Below the pieces are notes generated by a model. The model ran no database searches. It saw only the letters and a list, made by a program, of their open reading frames with translations, and was not told where the DNA came from. A stretch of DNA of 64,000 nucleotides from NCBI RefSeq assembly GCF_001953875.1, contig NZ_MQUR01000020.1, positions 1-64,000 of the forward strand, in the 5' to 3' direction. This DNA is from Streptomyces amritsarensis (GTDB lineage: Bacteria > Actinomycetota > Actinomycetes > Streptomycetales > Streptomycetaceae). A program made the position numbers and the translations under genes. The first letter of the stretch is position 1; the number at the start of each line of letters is the position of its first letter. Shown here piece by piece: positions 44,845-51,661 of this stretch.

Positions 44845-45096
44845 TCACCAGGGGGTGATCTGCACGACGTAGAGACGTTCGTGACGGGGAACCACGAGGT
44901 AGCGGAACATCCCTCCCGGAACGAACTGGTCGGAGCTCCCGGGGCTCACCTCCTGGTACGTGGTCCCGTCGAGGTAGAGGGCTTCAGCGGCGCGCACGAG
45001 CTCATCGGCCCTTTTCTCCACCTCTGCGACAAAGGCCGGAGGTGCCCCGCCGGCCACGTTCTCCTCGCCGGGGTCGTACTCCCACGTCCAGCTCAC
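44845..45096 (-). CDS. Toxin-like small protein (RelE/ParE-type)
   Basis: This 83-residue protein begins at GTG 45096, inside the stop codon of the upstream gene (4-nt overlap). It has the ending MFRYLVVPRHERLYVVQITPW, which resembles the beta-strands of RelE/ParE-type toxins, and the helix VEKRADELVRAAEALYLDG. The upstream partner is a DUF6247-like protein, so the pair has toxin-antitoxin order (antitoxin first). Toxic activity is inferred only. No C-terminal RNase catalytic residues can be assigned with confidence. Confidence 0.6.
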   Translation of the reverse strand: MSWTWEYDPGEENVAGGAPPAFVAEVEKRADELVRAAEALYLDGTTYQEVSPGSSDQFVPGGMFRYLVVPRHERLYVVQITPW

Positions 45097-45449
45097 AGCG
45101 CGGCGGACTCCTCGGCTTCGGCTTCGACGGCGCGGAGGTCGTCCATCGCGGGGCGGAACGCGGGGTCGGCGTTGCTGCCGGTGGCATGGACGGCGGCCAG
45201 GGCACGGCGTCGGCGCTCGAAGAGGTCGGGTCGGCGTTCGATCTCGACCTCGCGGGCCCAGGTCCTGATCCATCCGTGGATGGGTCCGAGGGTGTCGTGC
45301 TCGGCAGCCAGAGCGAAGGCGGCGTTCTTCTGCCGCTCCATCTCGTCAAGACGGTGGGGGGCGATGCGTGCGAGGGCGACGCGCAGGGCGTCGGGGGTGT
45401 GCTCGGGCCGCGGGATGAGCTCTCTGCCGTGTTCCGGCTGTGTGGTCAT
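45093..45449 (-). CDS. DUF6247-like protein, probable antitoxin partner
   Basis: This 118-residue, helical, Arg/Glu-rich protein contains HTPDALRVALARIAPHRLDEMERQK and IHGWIRTWAREVEIERRPDLFERR. It fits the DUF6247 type found upstream of small RelE-like genes in Streptomyces. ATG at 45449 has GAGAGGA upstream. The overlap with the next gene implies coupled synthesis, usual for antitoxin-toxin pairs. It sits as a small insert between the amylase and the maltose transport operon. Confidence 0.65.
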   Translation of the reverse strand: MTTQPEHGRELIPRPEHTPDALRVALARIAPHRLDEMERQKNAAFALAAEHDTLGPIHGWIRTWAREVEIERRPDLFERRRRALAAVHATGSNADPAFRPAMDDLRAVEAEAEESAAL

Positions 45450-45489
45450 GGTGTCCTCTCAAGCGTCGGCCCCGCCCAGAGTAACGAGC

Positions 45490-45523
45490 CGGGACACGGT
45501 GCGGTTCGGTTCAGCGTGTCCCG
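45490..45523 (-). terminator. End of the malEFG-agl-regulator operon
   Basis: CGGGACACG pairs with CGTGTCCCG, 9 bp with a 16-nt loop, 43 nt past the stop codon of the LacI-type gene. Confidence 0.55.
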
Positions 45524-45565
45524 CCCGCACCGCAGGTCCCGACCCCCGGCCTCCGCGCCCCGCCC

Positions 45566-46567
45566 CTACGGCACCTGCCCCGTCGAGCCCCGCACCACCA
45601 GCTCCGGCTGGAAGACGTACTCCGTCCGCTGGACCGGGGTCCCGGACACCGCCTCCAGGAGGGCGCCCACCGCCGCCGTCGCCATCGCGCGCACCGGCTG
45701 GCGGACGGTCGTGAGCGGCGGGTCCGTGAACGCGATCAGCGGTGAGTCGTCGAAGCCGACGACCGACACGTCCTGCGGCACCCGCAGGCCCCGCTCGCGC
45801 ACGGCCCGTATCACCCCGAGCGCCATCGGGTCGCTGCCGCACACGATGCCCGTGCAGCCGCGGTCGAGGAGGGCCATGCCCGCGGCGTGGCCGCCCTCGA
45901 CCGTGAAGAGGGTGCGCTGGATCCGCCCCTCGGCCTCCGCGTCCGGGACGACGGACCGGAAGCCCTGCTCCTTGCGGGCCGAGGGCACGTACCGGGTCGG
46001 CCCGATGGCCAGCCCGATCCGTTCGTGCCCGAGGTCCTGGAGGTGCCGTACGGCCATCTCGGCGGCCGCGCGGTCGTCCGGGGAGATGAAGGGCGCGTTC
46101 ACGTGCTCGTTGAAGCCGTTGATCATCACGAACGGCAGGCCGCGGGAGGCGAGGCGCTGGTAGCGGGCGGGGTCCGCGTGGGAGTCGGCGTGCAGCCCCG
46201 ACAGGAAGACGATGCCGGTGACCCCCCGCTCCTCCAGCTGCTCCACCAGTTCGTCCTCGGTGGCCCCGCCCGGCGTCTGCGTGCACAGGACCGGCGTGTA
46301 GCCGTGTCCGGCCAGGGCCTGTTCGATGACCTGCGCGAACGCCGGGAAGATCGGGTTGGTGAGCTCGGGGATCAGCAGGCCGACCAGGCCGTTGCTGCGG
46401 CGTTTGAGCCGCACGGGCCGCTCGTAGCCCAGCAGGTCCATCGCGGCCAGCACCTTGTGCCGGGTGCCGGCCGCGACGCCCGCCTTGCCGTTGAGCACAC
46501 GGCTGACCGTCGCCTCGCTGACCTGGGCCTGCGCGGCGATGTCCGTCAGCCGGAGGGGGGAGGTCAC
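45566..46567 (-). CDS. LacI family regulator, MalR paralogue
   Basis: This 333-residue regulator has an N-terminal LacI helix-turn-helix (LTDIAAQAQVSEATVSRVLNG) and hinge, then a periplasmic-binding-type effector domain. It is strongly similar to the MalR at 54264, including the same recognition helix and the long shared block GYERPVRL. GTG at 46567 overlaps the alpha-glucosidase stop (GTGA), so it is the last gene of the malEFG-glucosidase operon. It would bind the same kind of operator. The effector is probably a maltodextrin, by analogy. Confidence 0.93.
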   Translation of the reverse strand: MTSPLRLTDIAAQAQVSEATVSRVLNGKAGVAAGTRHKVLAAMDLLGYERPVRLKRRSNGLVGLLIPELTNPIFPAFAQVIEQALAGHGYTPVLCTQTPGGATEDELVEQLEERGVTGIVFLSGLHADSHADPARYQRLASRGLPFVMINGFNEHVNAPFISPDDRAAAEMAVRHLQDLGHERIGLAIGPTRYVPSARKEQGFRSVVPDAEAEGRIQRTLFTVEGGHAAGMALLDRGCTGIVCGSDPMALGVIRAVRERGLRVPQDVSVVGFDDSPLIAFTDPPLTTVRQPVRAMATAAVGALLEAVSGTPVQRTEYVFQPELVVRGSTGQVP

Positions 46568-48213
46568 CCCGCCGTCACCTGCCACCACACCGTGGTGTCG
46601 GCCGGCAGTACGCCGTCCTCGACCGTGTCGCCGCTGGACAGCAGCACCTCGCCGGTGACGGGGAGGCGTACCGCCGTGCCGGTGGTGTTGGCGGTGCAGA
46701 GGAAGTTCCCGCGGCGCAGGACGAGCACGCCCTCCGGGGCCTCCTGCCAGTCCACGGACTCGCCCGCGCCCAGGTCCGGGTGCTCGCGGCGCAGCCGCAG
46801 GGCGGTCCGGTACAGCTCCAGGGTGGAGGACGGGTCGCCGGTCTGCGCCTCGACGCTCAGCTCCGCCCAGGAGTCGGGCTGGGGGAGCCAGCTGCCGCCG
46901 GTGCCGAAGCCGTACGGGGCCTCGGTGCCCGACCACGGGATGGGGACGCGGCAGCCGTCGCGGAAGCCGTCCTGTCCCGCGGCGCGGAAGAACGACGGGT
47001 CCTGGCGGACCTCGTCCGGCAGGTCGGTGACGTCGGGCAGGCCGAGTTCCTCGCCCTGGTAGACGTACGCCGAGCCGGGCAGCGCCAGCATCAGCAGGCT
47101 CGCGGCGCGGGCCCGTCGCAGGCCGAGGTCGCGGTCGCCGGGCTCGCGCAGCTGGGTGCCGAGGCCGGCGGGGTTGGCGAAGCGGGTGGCGTGCCGGGTG
47201 ACGTCGTGGTTGGACAGCACCCAGGTGGTGGGGGCGCCGACGGGGCGCATCGCGGCGAGCGAGCCGTCGATGACCTCGCGGAGCGCGGTCGCCTCCCAGT
47301 CGCTGGTGAGGTACTGGAAGTTGAACGCCTGGTGCATCTCGTCGGGGCGGACGTAGCGGGCCGTGCGTTCGACGGTCGGGGTCCAGGCCTCGGCGACCAG
47401 GACGCGGTCGCCCTCGTACTCGTCGAGGATCAGCCGCCAGGAGCGGTAGATCTCGTGGACGCCGTCCTGGTCGAAGAAGGGCATGACGTCGTTGCCGAGC
47501 AGCTTGAGCTGGTCGCGGGCGCCGAGGTCGGGCAGGCCGGGCGCCTTGACCAGGCCGTGGGCGACGTCGACGCGGAAGCCGTCGGCGCCGAGGTCGAGCC
47601 AGAAGCGCAGGATGGAGCGGAATTCGTCCTGGACGGCCGGGTGCTCCCAGTTGAAGTCGGGCTGCTCGGGCGCGAAGAGGTGCAGGTACCACTCGCCGTC
47701 CGCGACCCGGGTCCAGGCGGGCCCGCCGAAGATCGACTCCCAGTCGTTGGGGGGCAGTTCGCCGTTCTCGCCCTTGCCGGGGCGGAAGTGGAACCGCTCG
47801 CGCAGCCGGGATCCGGGGCCTTCGCGCAGCGCCTGCTTGAACCATTCGTGCTGGTCGGAGCAGTGGTTGGGGACGAGGTCGACGATGATGCGCAGGCCCA
47901 GGTCGTGGGCTTCGCGGATCACGGCGTCGGCGTCGTGCAGGGTGCCGAACATGGGGTCGATGGCCCGGTAGTCGGCGACGTCGTAGCCGGCGTCGGCCTG
48001 CGGGGAGGCGTAGAAGGGGCTGAGCCAGACGGCGTCGACGCCCAGCTCCTTGAGGTAGGGCAGGCGGCTGCGGATGCCTTCGAGGTCCCCCATGCCGTCT
48101 CCGTTGGAGTCGGCGAAGCTGCGCGGATAGACCTGGTAGATCACCGCGTCTCTCCACCAGCCGGGCGTGGTGCCGGTGGTGGTGGGAAGTGCGTCGGCGA
48201 GGTGCTGGGTCAT
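46564..48213 (-). CDS. aglA: Alpha-glucosidase, GH13 (normal-length copy)
   Basis: This 549-residue cytoplasmic enzyme has the GH13 start WWRDAVIYQVYPRSFADSNG, then VDLVPNHCSDQH, DGFRVDVAHG (nucleophile Asp), VAEAW (acid Glu) and SNHDVTRH. It hydrolyses maltose and maltodextrins to glucose. ATG at 48213 has AAGGA upstream; the malG gene ends 49 nt before. Its loop after YQGEELGLPDV is short, FRAAGQDGFRDGCRVP, unlike the copy at 51662. It is followed by a LacI gene with a 4-nt overlap. Confidence 0.94.
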   Translation of the reverse strand: MTQHLADALPTTTGTTPGWWRDAVIYQVYPRSFADSNGDGMGDLEGIRSRLPYLKELGVDAVWLSPFYASPQADAGYDVADYRAIDPMFGTLHDADAVIREAHDLGLRIIVDLVPNHCSDQHEWFKQALREGPGSRLRERFHFRPGKGENGELPPNDWESIFGGPAWTRVADGEWYLHLFAPEQPDFNWEHPAVQDEFRSILRFWLDLGADGFRVDVAHGLVKAPGLPDLGARDQLKLLGNDVMPFFDQDGVHEIYRSWRLILDEYEGDRVLVAEAWTPTVERTARYVRPDEMHQAFNFQYLTSDWEATALREVIDGSLAAMRPVGAPTTWVLSNHDVTRHATRFANPAGLGTQLREPGDRDLGLRRARAASLLMLALPGSAYVYQGEELGLPDVTDLPDEVRQDPSFFRAAGQDGFRDGCRVPIPWSGTEAPYGFGTGGSWLPQPDSWAELSVEAQTGDPSSTLELYRTALRLRREHPDLGAGESVDWQEAPEGVLVLRRGNFLCTANTTGTAVRLPVTGEVLLSSGDTVEDGVLPADTTVWWQVTAG

Positions 48214-48262
48214 GTCGTCCTTGGAGAGATCGGGCCGGAAGGGGAACGGCAGGCTCGGGTGG

Positions 48263-49117
48263 TCAGCCCTTGGTGGCGCCTGCCGTCATCCCGGCGACGA
48301 GGTGACGCTGGGCGAAAACGAAGAAGATCGCCGCGGGGATGGCGATGAGGACCGAGGCGGCGCTCATCGCACCCCAGTTGGAGGTGTACTGGGTGACGAA
48401 GGTCTGGAGGCCGCCGGCCAGGGTGAGGTTCTCCTCGCCGACCATGAAGGCGGAGGCGTAGGCGACCTCGCCCCAGGCGGTGATGAAGGCGTAGAAGCCG
48501 GTGACGGCGAGGCCGGGCTTGGCGAGCGGGAGGATCAGCCGCCAGAAGGTGCCGAAGGGGTTGAGTCCGTCGACGCGGCCGGATTCGTCGATCTCGACCG
48601 GGATGGTGTCGAAGAAGCCCTTCATCATCCACGCGCAGAACGGCACGGCGATGGTGAGGTAGGTGATGATCAGGCCGACGGGCTGGTTGAGCAGCCCGAG
48701 CTGTCCCATCAGGTTGTAGAGCGGGACGATCAGGATGGCCATGGGGAACATCTGCGTGATGAGCAGGGTCCACATCAGCGGCTTCATGCCGGGGAACTTG
48801 AACCGGCTGACCGCGTATCCGGTGGTGGCGGCGATGAAGACACCGAGGACGGTGGTGACGCCGGCGACCAGGACGGAGTTGAGGAACCAGTCGAGGAAGT
48901 GGCTCGACTCCAGCAGGTACGTGTAGTTGCTGAGCGTGGGTTCCTTGACGAAGTCCGTGGTGATCGCGTGCTGCGCGGGCTTGAGCGAGGTCAGCAGGAT
49001 CCACAGGACAGGGAAGACGGCGATGACGGACGCGACGACGAGGGTCGCGTGCAGGCCGAAGGAGGCGAAGGGGGAGCGGCTTCCCCGGGTACGCGTGCGG
49101 GTCGTGGTCATGGTCAC
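48263..49117 (-). CDS. malG: Maltose/maltodextrin ABC permease MalG
   Basis: This 284-residue inner-membrane permease has about six helices. The EAA loop contacting the ATPase is ESGRVDGLNPFGTFWRLILP. It pairs with MalF to form the channel. GTG at 49117 overlaps the malF stop by 4 nt, supporting this start over the ATG at 49111. No ATPase gene is in the operon, as in other Streptomyces where MsiK, encoded elsewhere, powers several sugar importers. Confidence 0.95.
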   Translation of the reverse strand: MTMTTTRTRTRGSRSPFASFGLHATLVVASVIAVFPVLWILLTSLKPAQHAITTDFVKEPTLSNYTYLLESSHFLDWFLNSVLVAGVTTVLGVFIAATTGYAVSRFKFPGMKPLMWTLLITQMFPMAILIVPLYNLMGQLGLLNQPVGLIITYLTIAVPFCAWMMKGFFDTIPVEIDESGRVDGLNPFGTFWRLILPLAKPGLAVTGFYAFITAWGEVAYASAFMVGEENLTLAGGLQTFVTQYTSNWGAMSAASVLIAIPAAIFFVFAQRHLVAGMTAGATKG

Positions 49118-50160
49118 CACACCTCTCCCTGCTTGCGCAGCGAGCGCCGGTAGACCAGCGCGAAGATCATGAGCAGCAGGAGGATCAGCACGCCCCACGT
49201 CGCGGAGACGGCGAAGTCGCGCGGGCTCGTGATGAAGGCCTCCCGGAAGGCCTGGGTCACCAGGATCTCCGTGGAGTCTCCCGGTCCGCCCCGCGTGAGC
49301 AGGAAGATCACCGGGAACATGTTGAAGGTCCAGATGGTGGAGAGCAGGATCACCGTCATGCTGACCGTGCGCAGGCCGGGCAGGGTGATGTGGCGGAAGC
49401 GCTGCCAGGCGCTGGCGCCGTCCATCTCGGCGGCCTCGTAGAGCTCGCCGGGGATGGACTGCAGGCCGCCGAGGATGGCGACCATCATGAAGGGGATGCC
49501 CAGCCAGACGTTGACGGCGATGACCGAGAACTTGGCCCAGGTGGGGTCGTCGAGCCACGGCACGGCGGCGATGCCCCCGCCGTCGAGGACCTTGTTGAGG
49601 ATGCCGTTGTCGCGGTTGAAGAGGAACCGCCAGGCGAAGACGGACACGAAGCCGGGCACGGCCCAGGGCAGGATGAGCGCCATCCGGTAGGCGGCGCGGC
49701 CCCGGAACTGCCGGTTCAGCATGTTGGCGAGGGTCAGTCCGAGCACGAACGTGATGGACACGCACGCGACGGTCCAGACCACCGTCCACACCAGCCGCTG
49801 GAGGAACACCGGGTCGCCGAGGACCGCCGCGTAGTTGTCGAGTCCGATGAACTCGTACGTGGCGTCGATGTGGCGGGCGCCGATGTCACGGGCGACGTTG
49901 CGCTCGTTGGCGTCGGTCAGCGACAGGTAGATGCCGCGCACGAGCGGCCAGCCGATGATCACGCCGAGGACGAGCACGACCGGGGCGACCATGGCCCAGG
50001 CGTACCAGTGGGTGGCGAGGGCGCGCCTCAGACCACCTGTGTTCCGGGTGTTCCCTGTGTTCCCGCTGTCAGTCCAGCGGCTCCGGCCGCGGACGGCGGA
50101 GTCGTTCCCGACTCCGTCGTCCGCGGCCTTCACCACAGACTGGCTGGTGTCAGCAGCCAT
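49114..50160 (-). CDS. malF: Maltose/maltodextrin ABC permease MalF
   Basis: This 348-residue permease has an N-terminal cytoplasmic tail with short GNTGNTRNTG repeats, then about six membrane helices. The EAA loop is YEAAEMDGASAWQRFRHITLP. It follows malE by only 7 nt and overlaps malG, so the three are one operon. ATG at 50160. Confidence 0.95.
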   Translation of the reverse strand: MAADTSQSVVKAADDGVGNDSAVRGRSRWTDSGNTGNTRNTGGLRRALATHWYAWAMVAPVVLVLGVIIGWPLVRGIYLSLTDANERNVARDIGARHIDATYEFIGLDNYAAVLGDPVFLQRLVWTVVWTVACVSITFVLGLTLANMLNRQFRGRAAYRMALILPWAVPGFVSVFAWRFLFNRDNGILNKVLDGGGIAAVPWLDDPTWAKFSVIAVNVWLGIPFMMVAILGGLQSIPGELYEAAEMDGASAWQRFRHITLPGLRTVSMTVILLSTIWTFNMFPVIFLLTRGGPGDSTEILVTQAFREAFITSPRDFAVSATWGVLILLLLMIFALVYRRSLRKQGEVW

Positions 50161-50167
50161 CGTTTCG

Positions 50168-51439
50168 TTACTTCCAGCCCTTGAGGATCTTGCGGAACTC
50201 GATGCCGGCCGCCTTGGCCGCGTCCTCCGGGCTCGACGCCCCGGTGATCGCCTTGGTGTATTCGACCTTCAGCGGCTCGAAGAGGGAGCCGTTCTCGGGG
50301 ATCCAGGCGCGCTCGACGGCCTTGTCGACGGCCGGCTTGAAGAACGCGACCATCTCGCTGCTCTTGACGTCCGGCTGCTCGTAGGCGGCGGTGCGGGTCG
50401 GCAGCAGGCTCAGCTCCTTGGCGGACTGGACCTGGACCTCCTGCGAGGTCATGTACTCGACGAAGGCGTGGGCGGCGGCGCGGTTCTTCGAGCCGGCGTA
50501 GACGCCGAGGTCGTGGCCGCCCTGCGGGGCGCCGGCCTTGGCCGAGCCGGCCGGGACGGCGGCGATGCCGAGGTTGGCCTTGTCCTTGAACTGGTCGCCG
50601 GCGTAGGTGTCGGCGACGGCCCACGGACCGTTGATCATCATGGCGGCCTCGCCGGTCTTGAAGGCCGTCTGCATGTTGGCGTAGCCGTCGGTGGCGTTGG
50701 TGATCGCCGCACCCGAGGCGACCAGGTCACGGGCGGTCTTGAAGGCCTTGACGCCCGCCTCGTTGTCGACGGTGACCGTCTTGTTCTTCGCGTCGACGAG
50801 GTCGCCGCCCTCGCCGTAGATCAGCGGGAGGAACCAGTAGGAGTCGTCGCCGCGCAGGTAGAGGGCGGCCTTGCCGGTCTTCGCCTTGATCGCCTCGGCG
50901 GCGGTCTTCAGCTCGGCCAGCGTCTTGGGGGGCTGGACGCCGGCGTCGGCGAGCATCTTCTTGTTGTAGAAGAGGCCGAGGGTGTCGATGACCTGCGGCA
51001 CGGCGTAGGTCTTGCCCTCGTACTTGCCGCTGGCCGCGGCCTGCGGCAGGAACTCGCTGTCGACCTTCTTCGCCATGTCCGCCGGGACCTCGTCGAGGTA
51101 GCCGAGGGAGGCGAAGTCCGCGACCCAGCCGACGTCGGCCCGGATCACGTCAGGCGCGTCGGAACCGCTGCTGAAGGCGTTCTTGACCTTGTTCTGCGCG
51201 TCACCGTACGGGACGTTGACGTACTTGACGGTCACCTTCGGGTGCTTCGCGGTGAACGCCTCGGCGATCTTCTGGAAGCTGGCCTTCTCGGCGTCGTTCG
51301 CGGTGTCCCACCACGTGACAGTGCCGGAAAGCTCGCCGCCGGCTTCGGTCCCGCCGTTGCCCTTGTCGTCACCGCCGCAAGCCGTCGCCGCGAGCGCCAG
51401 GGCCGCGACCAGCGCGGTGGCCGCTATGCCACGCCGCAT
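50168..51439 (-). CDS. malE: Maltose/maltodextrin-binding lipoprotein MalE
   Basis: This 423-residue lipoprotein has lipobox AATACGG with lipidated Cys near residue 21. The family 1 extracellular solute-binding fold has TVTWWDTAN near the N-terminus and a typical SYWFLPLIYGEGG. It captures maltodextrins outside and hands them to MalFG. AAGGAG stands before the ATG at 51439. A candidate MalR site lies about 85 nt upstream. Confidence 0.96.
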   Translation of the reverse strand: MRRGIAATALVAALALAATACGGDDKGNGGTEAGGELSGTVTWWDTANDAEKASFQKIAEAFTAKHPKVTVKYVNVPYGDAQNKVKNAFSSGSDAPDVIRADVGWVADFASLGYLDEVPADMAKKVDSEFLPQAAASGKYEGKTYAVPQVIDTLGLFYNKKMLADAGVQPPKTLAELKTAAEAIKAKTGKAALYLRGDDSYWFLPLIYGEGGDLVDAKNKTVTVDNEAGVKAFKTARDLVASGAAITNATDGYANMQTAFKTGEAAMMINGPWAVADTYAGDQFKDKANLGIAAVPAGSAKAGAPQGGHDLGVYAGSKNRAAAHAFVEYMTSQEVQVQSAKELSLLPTRTAAYEQPDVKSSEMVAFFKPAVDKAVERAWIPENGSLFEPLKVEYTKAITGASSPEDAAKAAGIEFRKILKGWK

Positions 51440-51522
51440 ATGAACTCCTTCGATGATCCCGGCCGCGCCCTCGCGGTCCCGAGTTGCCAGGAACGTAACA
51501 AGACTGAAAGACGACCGAAAGG

Positions 51523-51545
51523 GCTTGCGCAAACTTTCTGCAAGC
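51523..51545. promoter_or_regulatory. MalR-type operator candidate, malE / alpha-glucosidase gap
   Basis: GCTTGC and GCAAGC are inverted across 11 nt and include TTGCGCAAA. The site shares CTTGCGCAAA with the amylase promoter site and contains CTGCAAG (complement CTTGCAG), the short repeat reported, from memory, for S. lividans MalR. It is placed to control both divergent genes. Confidence 0.7.
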
Positions 51546-51661
51546 GGAGGGGATCGTTACATCCGTGTGTCCGTACGGTTGCCGCAGCTTGCTGTTAGTT
51601 CGAGTCGTCTTCGACTGCCCGGGCCCGCAACCAGGGGGCATGTTGCCGCGTTGACCCCGAT

